DNA of 64,000 bases from Citrobacter sp. RHB25-C09 (lineage in GTDB: Bacteria; Pseudomonadota; Gammaproteobacteria; Enterobacterales; Enterobacteriaceae): positions 3,658,001 through 3,722,000 of the forward strand of contig NZ_CP057483.1 in assembly GCF_013836145.1 (NCBI RefSeq), written 5' to 3'. The notes below the pieces were generated by a model, which worked only from the letters and a program-made list of their open reading frames with translations, was not told where the DNA came from and made no database searches. The number at the start of each line of letters is the position of its first letter. The stretch's first letter is position 1. Shown here one piece after another: positions 20,311-29,979 of the stretch. Both the position numbers and the translations under genes were made by a program.

Positions 20311-21087
20311 TCAGAAGTCAAATAACGACACCGTATTGCGGTACAACGCATCTGCTATCACATCTGAAGGTTCCGCGCGCAATTCGCATAACACGTCAAA
20401 CACACGGGCCGCCTGCTCCGGGCGGTTCGGTTGCCCCTGAAAGCCATTCAGCGGCATATCCGGCGCATCCGTTTCCAGTAACAGCGCCGAAAGCGGTAGC
20501 TGTGCCATCACCTCGCGGGTTTTACTGGCTCGCGGATAGGTGATCGTGCCACCGACGCCAATTTTGTATCCCAATTGCACGAAACGCTCTGCCTGTTGCA
20601 GGCTTCCCGAAAAACCATGAACCACCCCGGTTCGCGGTAGATCCTGACGTTTAAGATGCATCGCCAGCTTATCGTGAGTGCGTCGGGAATGGAGGAGCAC
20701 CGGCAGATCGTAACGCTTCGCCAGTTTTAATTGCGCGTCTAAAAATTCCTCCTGCTTTGCAAACTGCGGATCTTCACGGTACAAATCCAGCCCGATCTCA
20801 CCCACAGCCACTACCTTTTCCGGCCGCGCCTCCAGAGCTTCCTGCAGGCGTTCCAGGCAGTTCTGGGTGTGCCGCTCTATCACAATGGGATGCAGGCCCA
20901 GCGCCCCATACAGAGTCGGATAGCGCTCCGCCAGCGCCAGGACGCGGGGAAAATTGCTCGCTTCGGTTGCCGGAACAATGATTTTCTCGACGCTGGCGTC
21001 AGCCGCCCGCTGAAGACTGGCAGGTTCATCGCCCGTAAAGGGAGGAAAATCAAAATGGCAGTGGGTATCAATGAAGCGAAAATTCAC
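20311..21087 (-). CDS. yjjV: TatD-family metal-dependent hydrolase YjjV
   Basis: Predicted deoxyribonuclease-type hydrolase of the TatD family; its substrate in the cell is not established. It is 258 residues, one shorter than E. coli. It begins with the HxH metal motif FIDTHCHFDFP. Further metal ligands are the Glu in VGEIGLD, the His in LLHSRRTHD, the His in GVVHGFSG and the Asp in LLETDAPDMP. It overlaps the 3' end of yjjU by 4 bases and is translationally coupled to it. Confidence 0.94.
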   Translation of the reverse strand: MNFRFIDTHCHFDFPPFTGDEPASLQRAADASVEKIIVPATEASNFPRVLALAERYPTLYGALGLHPIVIERHTQNCLERLQEALEARPEKVVAVGEIGLDLYREDPQFAKQEEFLDAQLKLAKRYDLPVLLHSRRTHDKLAMHLKRQDLPRTGVVHGFSGSLQQAERFVQLGYKIGVGGTITYPRASKTREVMAQLPLSALLLETDAPDMPLNGFQGQPNRPEQAARVFDVLCELRAEPSDVIADALYRNTVSLFDF

Positions 21088-22139
21088 GCCAGATCCTCAT
21101 TCGTGAAGGTAGTGTCATTGGCCTGTGGGGCAGCGGTAACGGCGGTCGCAACCAGCGTATCATTGGCGACAGGCGCAGGCGGGACCACCACCGGCAGATG
21201 ACGCAACAGAGGCGGTTTTTCCGCTAACAGTTTCCCCACCGTCGCCAAAAAATAGCGCCCACACAGTCGTCCAAGTTTGTAGTCTTCGCGCAGCGCCGGG
21301 ATGCGACTCCCCAAAGCCATACTCTGTAGCGGTTTCGGCGGATATATTTCAAAGATGCGCAATTTTCCCGGCGGTTTTTCGATGAATCGCTGGATATCTG
21401 TATAGCTGGCTTCATGATGCTGCACCAGGTTGACCAACGGTTGCAGGCTGCTCTCCCCCAACCAGCGCTCCATATGCTTAAACCATTGTGGGGTGTAATA
21501 CATTTGCGAAGGGACGGTACGGATCACCACTATCGTTTTCGCCCCCTGCCGCGCCGCCTCGCGAACCGGAATGGCGTCGCTGACGCCGCCGTCGAGATAA
21601 TTGATGCCATCCAGCGCCACGCCGCTGCGATAAAACCCAGGGATTGCACTCGAAGCACGCAGTATATCCAGCCAGTTCTGTGGCGTCGGCGAGAAATAAC
21701 TTGCTGAATAGTCATCGCCCCGACAGGCGCACATATAGAATTTTTTACCCGCATCAAACAGACGAGACGCGGTATCCATTTTCAGCGGCATCTGCCCGGC
21801 AGTGGATTCCACCAGCCAGTCCAGATCAATGAGATTACCGCCGCGCACAAAACGAACCGGATCAAAAAACTCGCGTTTCGTGGTGTAGCGCATGATGACT
21901 TTGCGCCCATAGCCAGGTTGGTTGCACAGATACGCGGAGAGATTTTGCGCTCCCGCCGAAGTCCCGTAGTAAAGATCAAAAGGATTGAACTGCGCACGCA
22001 TGAATTCGTCCAGCACACCTGCTGTAAAAATTCCCCGCTGTCCCCCGCCCTCACACACCAGTGCCTGGCGGCCCGGTGAAAATTTTCTCAACGATAACGG
22101 CGCAATATTGCCGAGCGTGACGGGTATACGCTGTCCCAC
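21084..22139 (-). CDS. yjjU: Patatin-like phospholipase YjjU
   Basis: Predicted lipid acyl hydrolase with a Ser-Asp dyad. It is 351 residues, slightly shorter than E. coli (357) through differences in the C-terminal tail. The oxyanion loop EGGGQRGIFTAG is at about residues 30-41. The nucleophile elbow GTSAG lies in YYGTSAGAQN. The catalytic Asp is in LDGGVSDAIP. It lies about 120 bases downstream of ytjA, behind a terminator, with yjjV directly after it. Confidence 0.93.
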   Translation of the reverse strand: MGQRIPVTLGNIAPLSLRKFSPGRQALVCEGGGQRGIFTAGVLDEFMRAQFNPFDLYYGTSAGAQNLSAYLCNQPGYGRKVIMRYTTKREFFDPVRFVRGGNLIDLDWLVESTAGQMPLKMDTASRLFDAGKKFYMCACRGDDYSASYFSPTPQNWLDILRASSAIPGFYRSGVALDGINYLDGGVSDAIPVREAARQGAKTIVVIRTVPSQMYYTPQWFKHMERWLGESSLQPLVNLVQHHEASYTDIQRFIEKPPGKLRIFEIYPPKPLQSMALGSRIPALREDYKLGRLCGRYFLATVGKLLAEKPPLLRHLPVVVPPAPVANDTLVATAVTAAPQANDTTFTNEDLA

Positions 22140-22209
22140 CTTTGCCCTCCTTTCTTCTCTTTTTTAGGGCGACAAAGTAACGCAAATCTACGGCGTCATA
22201 AACCGCAAA

Positions 22210-22230
22210 AGCCAGTCCAAAGGACTGGCT
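22210..22230 (-). terminator. Terminator downstream of ytjA
   Basis: Perfect 9-bp stem (AGCCAGTCC with GGACTGGCT) and 3-base loop, followed on the minus strand by TTTTGCGGTTT. It separates ytjA from yjjU. Confidence 0.85.
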
Positions 22231-22259
22231 ATCTTGCAACTTTACTTTACGGAAAGTGG

Positions 22260-22421
22260 CTACGGCCGTTTACGCCCGGTAAACAGGCTGACCAGGAACA
22301 GAATGATCCCGACGACGAAGACAATTTTCGCCGCGCTCGCAGCAGTACCGGCTAACCCCCCGAAACCCAGAGCGGCGGCAATTAACGCGATAACCAGAAA
22401 TATGATGCCCCAACGAAACAT
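22260..22421 (-). CDS. ytjA: Small DUF1328 membrane protein YtjA
   Basis: Tiny inner-membrane protein of 53 residues, the E. coli length, with two hydrophobic stretches ([21 protein letters not shown] and [17 protein letters not shown]) and a basic end (TGRKRP). The function is unknown. The start ATG at 22421 is preceded by AAGGAGA with a short spacer, which excludes the longer upstream frame. It is expressed beside the osmotically induced osmY on the same strand. Confidence 0.93.
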   Translation of the reverse strand: MFRWGIIFLVIALIAAALGFGGLAGTAASAAKIVFVVGIILFLVSLFTGRKRP

Positions 22422-22549
22422 AGACGTCTCCTTTACCATAGTTAATGTCGACCGCTTATCATGAGCGCTCAGGCTACTCATTTGCGATATTGTTGGTCTG
22501 GTACATATCTCACCTCCCAACACATGTCAGGAGGTGGAATTAAAAGTAT

Positions 22550-23167
22550 TTATTTTGTTTTCAGATCGTTTTTGACGCTTTTCACGCCATCAACGGCTTT
22601 GGCAATGCTCTCGGCACGCTCAATTTGTGCCTGAGAATCCACGGTGCCGGAAAGTTGCACCACGCCGTCGGTCGTTTCAACTTTCACTTTCCGGGAAGGC
22701 ACGATGTCATCCGCGAGCAGCTTGGCTTTGACTTCGCTGGTGGTCGCCGTGTCGCCAGCGTACCCTTTCACAGAACTCTCTTTGCTGTCGCGAACGTGCA
22801 GTTTGTCACTGACGGAGGTCACCCCTTCAACGCCTTTCGCCACTTTCACCGCTTCTTCCGCCTGTGTCTGGCTTTCGACAAAACCACTTAACGTCACGAC
22901 TTTCTGCTCGGTTTTCACCGAAATATCGGTACTTTTGATGTTTTCATGATCCACCAGTGCCGCTTTAACTTTGGCGGTAATGGCGCTGTCATCCATGAAA
23001 TTACCGACTTTATTCATAGAGCTATCGACTTTTTGCCCTGCGCTTTCAGTACCGGATTGCGCTTTATCCGTGGTCGCGTTTTCTGCATACGCAGAACCCG
23101 TTGCCACAGCGGAAGTTAGCATCACGGCCAGCAGAGTTTTAGAAATCTTCAGTCTTGTCATAGTCAT
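22550..23167 (-). CDS. osmY: Hyperosmotically inducible periplasmic protein OsmY
   Basis: Periplasmic protein strongly induced in stationary phase and high osmolarity through RpoS in E. coli. It is 205 residues from [10 protein letters not shown], a few more than E. coli owing to an insertion just after the signal peptide ([14 protein letters not shown]). The signal peptide ends near SAYA-EN. Two BON domains follow (about 55-125 and 135-205), each ending in a conserved turn ([26 protein letters not shown]). The promoter should lie in the 294 bases between here and prfC. Confidence 0.96.
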   Translation of the reverse strand: MTMTRLKISKTLLAVMLTSAVATGSAYAENATTDKAQSGTESAGQKVDSSMNKVGNFMDDSAITAKVKAALVDHENIKSTDISVKTEQKVVTLSGFVESQTQAEEAVKVAKGVEGVTSVSDKLHVRDSKESSVKGYAGDTATTSEVKAKLLADDIVPSRKVKVETTDGVVQLSGTVDSQAQIERAESIAKAVDGVKSVKNDLKTK

Positions 23168-23427
23168 CGATGTAGTCCTGCATTGAGTGTGTGAATGTAA
23201 AACCTGCAAATCAGTTATTAATATCGCGACTCTGATAGAGATCAGCTTTAAGCACTTAATCCTATGCATTGAACGGTATTTAAAGCCGATATTTATGTCA
23301 TCGCTTTGTTAAATATAGATCACAATTTTGAAACCGCTCGGCCAACCGTTTAAAAAACAGCCAAACATAAGCAAAACAGCGGGATTTAAGAACAATCCGC
23401 AAGCGGCTAATAAGGCAGGGAAAGTGA

Positions 23428-23451
23428 CAGAGCGCAGCGGATGCCGCGCTC
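23428..23451 (-). terminator. Probable terminator of prfC
   Basis: An 8-bp stem (CAGAGCGC with GCGCTCTG) lies just after the prfC stop on the minus strand. The following T-tract is weak (CACTTTCCC), so efficiency is uncertain. Confidence 0.5.
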
Positions 23452-23461
23452 TGAAGAAGGA

Positions 23462-25051
23462 TTAATGCTCGCGAGTTTTACGGAACTGAACGTCCGGGTA
23501 ACGTTCTTGCGTCAGGTTGAGGTTGACCATGGTCGGGGCGATATAGGTGAGGTTATCGCCGCCATCCAGCGCCAGTTGCACTTCGTTCTTACGCTTGAAC
23601 TCTTCGAATTTCTTGGCGTCGGCGCACTCGACCCAGCGCGCGGTAGCAACGTTGACAGACTCATAGATGGCCTCAACGTTGTATTCACTCTTCAGACGCG
23701 CCACAACCACGTCGAACTGCAGGACACCGACCGCCCCCACAATCAGATCGTTGTTGCTGATAGGACGGAAGACCTGCACAGCCCCTTCTTCTGAAAGCTG
23801 TACCAGACCTTTCAACAACTGCTTCTGCTTCAGCGGATCTTTCAGGCGGATACGACGGAACAGTTCCGGTGCGAAGTTCGGAATACCGGTGAACTTCATC
23901 ATCTCGCCCTGGGTGAAGGTATCGCCAATCTGGATGGTGCCATGGTTGTGCAGACCGAGAATATCGCCCGGGTACGCTTCTTCCACGTGAGAACGGTCGC
24001 CCGCCATAAAGGTCAGAGCGTCCGAGATCACCACGTCTTTGCCGATACGGACCTGGCGCATTTTCATGCCCTTCTCGTATTTGCCGGAAACGACGCGCAT
24101 AAAGGCCACACGGTCACGGTGTTTCGGGTCCATGTTGGCCTGGATCTTGAAGACGAAGCCCGTGAATTTCTCTTCTTTAGCTTCCACCACACGGGTATCG
24201 GTTTTACGCGGCATCGGCGCAGGCGCCCACTCCACGAGACCGTCCAGCATGTGGTCTACACCAAAGTTGCCCAGCGCGGTACCAAAGAACACCGGCGTGA
24301 TTTCGCCCGCGAGGAACAGCTCTTTATCAAATTCGTTTGATGCGCCCTGCACCAGTTCCAGCTCGTCGCGAAGCTGCTGCGCCAGATCTTCACCCACCGC
24401 CGCGTCGAGATCCGGGTTGCTCAGACCTTTAACGATGCGCACTTCCTGGATGGTATGGCCTTTCCCGGTCTGGTAGAGGTAGGTTTCGTCTTTATAGAGG
24501 TGGTAGACCCCTTTGAACAGCTTGCCGCAGCCAATCGGCCAGGTGATTGGCGCGCAGCCAATCTTCAGCTCGTTCTCCACTTCGTCCAGCAACTCCATTG
24601 GGTCACGGATGTCGCGGTCGAGTTTGTTCATAAAGGTCAGGATCGGCGTGTCGCGCAGACGGGTAACTTCCATCAGCTTACGGGTACGATCCTCAACGCC
24701 TTTTGCGGCGTCGATGACCATCAGGCAGCAGTCCACCGCCGTCAGGGTACGATAGGTATCTTCGGAGAAGTCTTCGTGCCCCGGGGTGTCGAGCAGGTTC
24801 ACCAGGCAATCATGATACGGAAACTGCATCACGGAGGTGGTAATAGAAATACCACGCTGCTTTTCCATCTCCATCCAGTCAGATTTCGCGTGCTGGCTGG
24901 AGCCACGGCCTTTAACCGTCCCGGCAGTCTGGATCGCCTGTCCGAACAGCAGCACCTTCTCGGTGATGGTCGTTTTACCGGCATCCGGGTGAGAAATAAT
25001 GGCAAAAGTGCGGCGCTTGGCCACCTCCTGCAAATAAGGAGACAACGTCAT
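23462..25051 (-). CDS. prfC: Peptide chain release factor 3
   Basis: Translational GTPase that recycles RF1 and RF2 after termination. It is 529 residues, the E. coli length. The G1 motif SHPDAGKTT is at about 20-28. The switch region [13 protein letters not shown]3 DTPGHEDF and G4 NKLD are all present. The C-terminal domains match RF3. No neighbouring gene overlaps it, and yjjG is the next gene upstream at about 90 bases. Confidence 0.98.
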   Translation of the reverse strand: MTLSPYLQEVAKRRTFAIISHPDAGKTTITEKVLLFGQAIQTAGTVKGRGSSQHAKSDWMEMEKQRGISITTSVMQFPYHDCLVNLLDTPGHEDFSEDTYRTLTAVDCCLMVIDAAKGVEDRTRKLMEVTRLRDTPILTFMNKLDRDIRDPMELLDEVENELKIGCAPITWPIGCGKLFKGVYHLYKDETYLYQTGKGHTIQEVRIVKGLSNPDLDAAVGEDLAQQLRDELELVQGASNEFDKELFLAGEITPVFFGTALGNFGVDHMLDGLVEWAPAPMPRKTDTRVVEAKEEKFTGFVFKIQANMDPKHRDRVAFMRVVSGKYEKGMKMRQVRIGKDVVISDALTFMAGDRSHVEEAYPGDILGLHNHGTIQIGDTFTQGEMMKFTGIPNFAPELFRRIRLKDPLKQKQLLKGLVQLSEEGAVQVFRPISNNDLIVGAVGVLQFDVVVARLKSEYNVEAIYESVNVATARWVECADAKKFEEFKRKNEVQLALDGGDNLTYIAPTMVNLNLTQERYPDVQFRKTREH

Positions 25052-25142
25052 AATGGTTTCTTCTTAGTAAACGCGGCGTCGCGCCGCGCATGTGGAATAC
25101 GAAAAATTGCGGCTATTTTACCCATCAGCGGGGGGGAGGCAA

Positions 25143-25820
25143 TCAGTGTTTACACAGGAGTTGCTCCAGTTCGGCTAATGACGAGACGGTCCAGGTGGGG
25201 ACAATCCCTTCTGGCTGCTCGTGATGGTGAGCATTTAGCCAGCAGGTTGAAAGCCCGGCGTTGATACCGCCAAGGATATCGGACATGACCGTGTCCCCCA
25301 CCATCAATACGCGAGAACGGTCAGGATTGCCCGCTTGCGCCAGCGCATAGTCGAAAATTTTCGGATCCGGTTTCGCCACGCCCACCTCTTCCGAAATGAC
25401 TAATAAATCAAAGTAGTCACGCAGCCCGGTACGTTCGAGGCGAATCTGCTGTAATGAGGTAAAGCCGTTGGTAATTATCCCAATTTTGGCTTTGCCACGA
25501 ATGGCATCGAGCAACGAAACAGCGCCTGGCAACGGCGCACAAATTTCCGCCATGGCATTCATAAACGCGTCGTTCAGCAAACCGGGTTCCACTTTCAACC
25601 GTTCAGCCCAACTCTGGAAGCGCGCATGCTGCAGCTGTAATGACGTGATCGCGCCGTTCTGATAATCCACCCACAGCGGTTTATTCACGGCCTGATAGTC
25701 CTGAAAATCCTCAGCGGTAAAGGTGACGCTATAGTCAAGAAACATCCGCTGTAAGCCGGTAAACGAGTCAAACGTAAACAGCGTTTCGTCGGCATCAAAG
25801 AAAATCCAGTCCCACTTCAT
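25143..25820 (-). CDS. yjjG: Pyrimidine 5'-nucleotidase YjjG
   Basis: House-cleaning HAD phosphatase that dephosphorylates (deoxy)pyrimidine monophosphates, including non-canonical ones. It is 225 residues from MKWDWIFFD; a second ATG directly upstream (25823) is equally placed for the AAGG ribosome site, so the start is uncertain by one codon. The catalytic motif DADETLF is at 9-15, motif II is IITNGF, and the C-terminal metal motif is [12 protein letters not shown]. It lies 14 bases after rimI and is probably transcribed with holD-rimI. Confidence 0.95.
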   Translation of the reverse strand: MKWDWIFFDADETLFTFDSFTGLQRMFLDYSVTFTAEDFQDYQAVNKPLWVDYQNGAITSLQLQHARFQSWAERLKVEPGLLNDAFMNAMAEICAPLPGAVSLLDAIRGKAKIGIITNGFTSLQQIRLERTGLRDYFDLLVISEEVGVAKPDPKIFDYALAQAGNPDRSRVLMVGDTVMSDILGGINAGLSTCWLNAHHHEQPEGIVPTWTVSSLAELEQLLCKH

Positions 25821-25834
25821 CATTACACCTTCTT

Positions 25835-26281
25835 TTACATACTGATTGGCAGTGCCATTATGATGGCGTCCTCGCGACCGTCAGCGGTCGGATAGTAATT
25901 GCGGCGAATCGTTGCCTCGTTGAAGCCTAAGCTTTCATACAGTGCGATGGCGGCAACGTTGGAGGCGCGAACCTCCAGCCACAGCGTCAGGACGCCGCGT
26001 TTTTCTAATTCATCAATAAGATGCTCAAGGAGCGTTCTTCCTAATCCCCGGCGCTGAAAAGCGGGATCGACCGCAATGTTAAACAGCGTAGCTTCATCCA
26101 GTACCACCTGCGTAATGGCAAACGCCGCCATTTTCCCGTCAGCCGTGAGTTGATAGTTGAGATAGCGTTCGCCCTGGTTGCTGGCAAAAGTCTGTTCACT
26201 CCAGGGAAATGCATGGGCGCGCTTTTCAATTTGAAACGCGGCGGGTAAATCATTCGGACTGAGGGAAGAAATCGTGTTCAT
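25835..26281 (-). CDS. rimI: Ribosomal protein S18 alanine N-acetyltransferase RimI
   Basis: GNAT enzyme that acetylates the N-terminal alanine of ribosomal protein S18. It is 148 residues from [11 protein letters not shown], matching E. coli. The acetyl-CoA loop reads [19 protein letters not shown] (about 70-90). Further conserved are [21 protein letters not shown] and the C-terminal [15 protein letters not shown]. The first 32 bases overlap the end of holD. Confidence 0.96.
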   Translation of the reverse strand: MNTISSLSPNDLPAAFQIEKRAHAFPWSEQTFASNQGERYLNYQLTADGKMAAFAITQVVLDEATLFNIAVDPAFQRRGLGRTLLEHLIDELEKRGVLTLWLEVRASNVAAIALYESLGFNEATIRRNYYPTADGREDAIIMALPISM

Positions 26282-26663
26282 AAGTGCAGATTTGTTGCCA
26301 TAGTGCGGCGCGTGCCGTGGGGTTGTCCCGTAGTTCATTAAACGCAGAGGTCGAAACCTGCACACCTTCCAGTAATAGCGGCGTTTCGGTACCCAGCCGC
26401 CAGCTATTACAGCGGTTACCCTGCGGCAGCATAGCCGCTCGTTCCGGCGTGACCTGTAGAACCTGTTCAGGGCTTAAGGTCAATGCGCGCAAAACGTCGC
26501 GGACCAGCGGCTCGCTAAGCTGAGGTAACGCATCGCCGACCATCACCAGGCGGACGTGAGCAGGAATAGAAATGGCGATTTCTCCCTGCAACGCGCTGGG
26601 GCGACGCAGCGACCACTGGGTAATACCCAGTTGTTGTAACTGCCAGTCTCGTCGGGTTGTCAT
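26250..26663 (-). CDS. holD: DNA polymerase III psi subunit HolD
   Basis: Clamp-loader accessory subunit that links the gamma complex to chi and so to SSB. It is 137 residues from MTTRRDWQLQQLG, the E. coli length; the open frame upstream runs antisense to rsmC and is discarded. The N-terminal LQQLGITQWSLRRP is the segment that contacts the clamp loader. It is divergent from rsmC (103 bases) and overlaps rimI downstream, an arrangement kept from E. coli. Confidence 0.96.
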   Translation of the reverse strand: MTTRRDWQLQQLGITQWSLRRPSALQGEIAISIPAHVRLVMVGDALPQLSEPLVRDVLRALTLSPEQVLQVTPERAAMLPQGNRCNSWRLGTETPLLLEGVQVSTSAFNELRDNPTARAALWQQICTYEHDFFPQSE

Positions 26664-26766
26664 CGCGATTCGCTCCTGTCTCTCAGGGGCGCAAATATAG
26701 CAAATTTGTCGAATCTGTACCAACAACCGACTATAATCGCCCGCTGTATGATTTAAGGAGTGTTTC

Positions 26767-27795
26767 ATGTCTGCTTTTACCCCGGCAAGTGAAGTCTTGC
26801 TGCGCCACAGTGATGATTTCGAACAAAGCCGTATTCTGTTTGCCGGAGATTTGCAGGATGACCTGCCCGCGCGCTTTGAAAGTGCCGCCAGTCGAGTGCA
26901 TACCCAACAGCTGCACCACTGGCAGGTACTGAGCCGCCAGATGGGCGACAACGCGCGTTTTAGCTTGGTTGCGCAGTCAGAAGACGTCGCCGACAGCGAC
27001 ACGTTTATCTACTACTGGCCGAAAAACAAACCGGAAGCGCAGTTCCAGTTAATGAATATCTTGTCGCTGCTGCCGGTGGGCACCGACATTTTTGTCGTCG
27101 GCGAAAACCGCAGCGGTGTACGTAGCGCCGAGCAGATGCTGGCAGACTATGCCCCGTTGAACAAAATCGATAGCGCCCGTCGCTGCGGCCTTTATCACGG
27201 CCGACTGGAAAAACAGCCGACATTTGACGCTGAAAAGTTCTGGGGCGAGTACCACGTTGACGGCCTGACCATCAAAACTCTGCCGGGTGTTTTCAGCCGT
27301 GACGGTCTGGATGTGGGCAGCCAACTGCTGCTTTCCACTCTGACGCCGCACACCAAGGGGAAAGTGCTGGACGTCGGCTGTGGCGCAGGCGTGCTCTCTG
27401 TTGCGCTGGCCAGCCACTCACCCAAAGTGCGTTTATCATTATGCGATGTGAGCGCGCCGGCCGTGGAAGCCAGCCGCGCCACGCTTGCCGCGAACGGCAT
27501 TGAAGGCAACGTCTTTGCCAGCAACGTCTTTTCTGAGGTGAATGGCCGTTTCGACATGATCATTTCGAACCCGCCATTCCACGATGGGCTGCAAACCAGC
27601 CTGGATGCGGCGCAAACCCTGATTCGCGGCGCGGTGCGCCATCTGAACAGCGGCGGTGAACTGCGCATTGTTGCCAACGCTTTCCTGCCTTACCCGCAGG
27701 TGCTGGACGAAACCTTTGGCTTCCATGAGGTGATCGCCCAGACCGGACGCTTCAAGGTTTACCGCACGGTAATGACCCGTCAGGCGAAGAAGTAA
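26767..27795 (+). CDS. rsmC: 16S rRNA m2G1207 methyltransferase RsmC
   Basis: SAM-dependent methyltransferase acting on G1207 of 16S rRNA in the 30S subunit. It is 342 residues against 343 in E. coli. It has two tandem methyltransferase-fold domains. The C-terminal one is active, with SAM motif [16 protein letters not shown] (about 200-215) and catalytic NPPFH (about 268). A good ribosome site, AAGGAG, lies before the ATG. Confidence 0.96.
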   Translation: MSAFTPASEVLLRHSDDFEQSRILFAGDLQDDLPARFESAASRVHTQQLHHWQVLSRQMGDNARFSLVAQSEDVADSDTFIYYWPKNKPEAQFQLMNILSLLPVGTDIFVVGENRSGVRSAEQMLADYAPLNKIDSARRCGLYHGRLEKQPTFDAEKFWGEYHVDGLTIKTLPGVFSRDGLDVGSQLLLSTLTPHTKGKVLDVGCGAGVLSVALASHSPKVRLSLCDVSAPAVEASRATLAANGIEGNVFASNVFSEVNGRFDMIISNPPFHDGLQTSLDAAQTLIRGAVRHLNSGGELRIVANAFLPYPQVLDETFGFHEVIAQTGRFKVYRTVMTRQAKK

Positions 27796-27807
27796 GCCTT
27801 CCCTTTC

Positions 27808-27840
27808 CAGGCCGGATGACGCTTCGCTTATCCGGCCTTC
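27808..27840. repeat. Single REP hairpin after rsmC
   Basis: Palindrome CAGGCCGGATGACGC...GCTTATCCGGCCTT follows the rsmC stop by about 12 bases. It may serve as the rsmC 3' end. Confidence 0.75.
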
Positions 27841-27890
27841 GGTTAGCGCCCATTTTTACATCAATTAAACGCCACCAGGGCAATTATCTA

Positions 27891-27926
27891 TTGACGAAAA
27901 GTTGAAAACCACTAGAATGCGCCTCC
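27891..27926 (+). promoter_or_regulatory. Promoter of the tRNA-Leu operon
   Basis: TTGACG (27891-27896), a 16-base spacer, TAGAAT (27913-27918), then a GC-rich discriminator GCGCCTCC. This is the stringently controlled stable-RNA promoter pattern. It lies about 35 bases upstream of the first tRNA. Confidence 0.85.
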
Positions 27927-27959
27927 GTGGTAACGATTCTTTTTATGAATCGATGGTAT

Positions 27960-28046
27960 GCGAAGGTGGCGGAATTGGTAGACGCGCTAGCTTCAGGTGT
28001 TAGTGTCCTTACGGACGTGGGGGTTCAAGTCCCCCCCCTCGCACCA
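27960..28046 (+). tRNA. leuV: tRNA-Leu(CAG), copy 1
   Basis: 87-nt class II tRNA ending in encoded CCA. The anticodon loop TTCAGGT gives CAG. The variable arm is GTCC-TTAC-GGAC and the T-loop is TTCAAGT, as in E. coli leuQPV. The letter assigned among leuV, leuP and leuQ is arbitrary. Confidence 0.95.
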
Positions 28047-28074
28047 TAATCCACGTTGATATTGCTCGCACTGG

Positions 28075-28160
28075 GCGAAGGTGGCGGAATTGGTAGACGC
28101 GCTAGCTTCAGGTGTTAGTGTCCTTAGGATGTGGGGGTTCGAGTCCCCCCCCTCGCACCA
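28075..28160 (+). tRNA. leuP: tRNA-Leu(CAG), copy 2
   Basis: 86-nt tRNA with CAG anticodon and encoded CCA. It differs from copy 1 in the variable arm (GTCCTTAGGAT, one base shorter, still able to pair) and in the T-loop (TTCGAGT). It is identical to copy 3. Confidence 0.94.
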
Positions 28161-28191
28161 ACGAGGCGATATCAAAAAATAAGATAACTGT

Positions 28192-28277
28192 GCGAAGGTG
28201 GCGGAATTGGTAGACGCGCTAGCTTCAGGTGTTAGTGTCCTTAGGATGTGGGGGTTCGAGTCCCCCCCCTCGCACCA
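28192..28277 (+). tRNA. leuQ: tRNA-Leu(CAG), copy 3
   Basis: 86-nt tRNA identical to copy 2 over its whole length, with encoded CCA. It is the last of the tandem operon. No clear hairpin terminator is seen directly after it. Confidence 0.94.
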
Positions 28278-28316
28278 CTTATCTTGTTCCTCTCTGCTTC
28301 ACTCCCTGCTTTATTA

Positions 28317-28550
28317 TCACTGATTCATCGTCATCAATACCAACATCATGCCCCCAATCAGCGCTATACACGATGGCAACAATACAAAGTGGCGTAACTG
28401 TTTGTGATAAAGCATAACCGGCGTCGCTAACAGTCCGGAAACGATAATCACTTTCCATGCTTCGGGAGAAAGATCCGCAAACGTCAGTCCGGCAATGACC
28501 ATGCCTGACAACAGGACTCCCCACCCACTGCCCAGCGCTCGCTGCAACAT
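28317..28550 (-). CDS. yjjZ: DUF1435 membrane protein YjjZ, Fur-box gene
   Basis: Small hydrophobic protein of unknown function, 77 residues from MLQRALGSGWGV, close to the 79 of E. coli YjjZ. It has two to three likely membrane segments (GVLLSGMVIAGLTFA, VIIVSGLLATPVMLY, CIALIGGMMLVLM) and a conserved central YHKQLRHFVLLPS. A strong Fur box lies about 19 bases upstream of the start, so it should be iron-repressed. It is divergent from the diguanylate cyclase gene and near fhuF, also Fur-boxed. Confidence 0.9.
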   Translation of the reverse strand: MLQRALGSGWGVLLSGMVIAGLTFADLSPEAWKVIIVSGLLATPVMLYHKQLRHFVLLPSCIALIGGMMLVLMTMNQ

Positions 28551-28568
28551 GGTTTCACCTCTCGCAGT

Positions 28569-28587
28569 GATAATGATAAACAATATC
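28569..28587 (-). promoter_or_regulatory. Fur box of yjjZ
   Basis: GATAATGATAAACAATATC matches the 19-bp Fur consensus at 17 of 19 positions by my alignment. It lies just upstream of the yjjZ start. Confidence 0.85.
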
Positions 28588-28802
28588 ATATGATAAAATT
28601 TCTCATTTGTCACATAATCGTGCCGCACCGATGCTTACCGCCTTCAACTATTGATGACATGAATGTTTTTCGGTGATAAATTACCCAGCGTTTAATTTAA
28701 AGATTCACGACTCCGCTGTTTTAGGCGAGACTCCCTGCGTCCTTAATTCCTTACCCAGGTATTCAGTACTGCATAATTGTTAGATTAATAACGACTTCTC
28801 AT

Positions 28803-29867
28803 ATGACTGTAAAAACCTGGCAAGCCTTACGCATAAAAAAATACCAATTCGCTTTACGCCTTTTATTGTTGCTCAATGCCGTTTCGGCGTTGTTTGCCCT
28901 TGTTTTTCCTATATACCCGAGCAAAGCCCCGTTCGCACCGGCCTTGACCATCCTTGTTCTGAGCGTGGTCCTGCTGGCCTGGCATGGTAAATATGCCTCC
29001 AGAAAAATTAACCTGCACATCATCTCGTTAATTTTTGGTGTGTTATGGGCGACGCATATAACCCTGAAATATAATTTCCTTCAGCATCAAGACTATTCCT
29101 TTATGCTGATTGCGCTTTTGACGGTTTTATTTATTGGTTCAATTGCTTTTGCCAATAATATAGTTGCCTTTACTTTGCATTCACTTCCTGCTGTATTCGC
29201 TTGCCTGTGGCTTGACGGTCGTGACCATGGTCTACGCATTCTCTATTTTATGGCACTGCCGATGGCCGGCATCGCCATTCAGCATATCATTCAGAAACGT
29301 AACGACAATTTTGCTCAACAGCTGATGTACAAACTGCTTGCCGAAAAGCAGACGCTAAGCGACCTGAGCATGCTCGACCCGCTGACAGGGTTATACAACC
29401 GCCGGGGATTGAAAAATAAGCTGGATATCCTGCTGGATATGGATACCCAACAGCGGCACGTTTTGCTGATCGATATCGATCACTTCAAAGCCTACAACGA
29501 TAACTATGGGCACATGATGGGCGATCAGGCGCTGATTCGCGTTTCTGCTGCGATCCGCAATACGGTCCGCTCACGCGATATCGTTGTGCGTTTCGGCGGC
29601 GAAGAGTTTTTGGTGCTGCTCACCTTCGCTAATGCTCAGCAAGCCTATGCCACTGCGGAACGCATTCGCCAGGCGGTTTACGATCTTAAAATTCCACACA
29701 TGTTTAACGAAAGCGTCGGCACGCATGTCACGGTTAGCATGGGAATTGCCCCGCTGCTGGCACAGGACGTAGAAAGCGCCATCACCAACGCGGATAAAGC
29801 GCTCTACAAAGCAAAAAACCACGGGCGTAATTACATTCTGACGAGCGAGGATGTGGAGATCACCTGA
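28803..29867 (+). CDS. Membrane diguanylate cyclase (GGDEF domain)
   Basis: Predicted to make cyclic di-GMP. It is 354 residues. The N-terminal half (about 15-165) has five to six hydrophobic segments forming a membrane sensor of no recognised named type. The C-terminal half is a GGDEF domain starting at LSMLDPLTGLYNRRGL. The active-site motif is GGEEF at residues 265-269. An RxxD inhibitory site (RSRD, 256-259) lies five residues upstream, so product inhibition is likely. It resembles the Salmonella GGDEF protein found beside fhuF. No EAL domain is present. It is flanked by two Fur-boxed genes but I see no Fur box of its own. Confidence 0.9.
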   Translation: MTVKTWQALRIKKYQFALRLLLLLNAVSALFALVFPIYPSKAPFAPALTILVLSVVLLAWHGKYASRKINLHIISLIFGVLWATHITLKYNFLQHQDYSFMLIALLTVLFIGSIAFANNIVAFTLHSLPAVFACLWLDGRDHGLRILYFMALPMAGIAIQHIIQKRNDNFAQQLMYKLLAEKQTLSDLSMLDPLTGLYNRRGLKNKLDILLDMDTQQRHVLLIDIDHFKAYNDNYGHMMGDQALIRVSAAIRNTVRSRDIVVRFGGEEFLVLLTFANAQQAYATAERIRQAVYDLKIPHMFNESVGTHVTVSMGIAPLLAQDVESAITNADKALYKAKNHGRNYILTSEDVEIT

Positions 29868-29939
29868 CGCGCCTTGCGTATTCGTGCGTACGCGCGCACC
29901 TCTCTGATAAAGATCTTGCTATCGTTTATGCCTATCGCT

Positions 29940-29958
29940 AGGATTAGTAATCATTATC
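29940..29958 (+). promoter_or_regulatory. Fur box of fhuF
   Basis: The right part TAATCATTATC matches the Fur consensus exactly and the left half is degenerate (about 13 of 19 overall). It lies 22 bases upstream of the fhuF ATG, consistent with known Fur control of fhuF in E. coli. Confidence 0.7.
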
Positions 29959-29979
29959 ATTTAGATTACTATCCAGACT

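Noticed and set aside
27960..28277. Three evenly spaced near-identical repeats resembling a small CRISPR array
   Set aside because: They are complete tRNA-Leu genes with CCA ends and class II variable arms; spacers are 28-31 bp of ordinary sequence and no cas genes are near.
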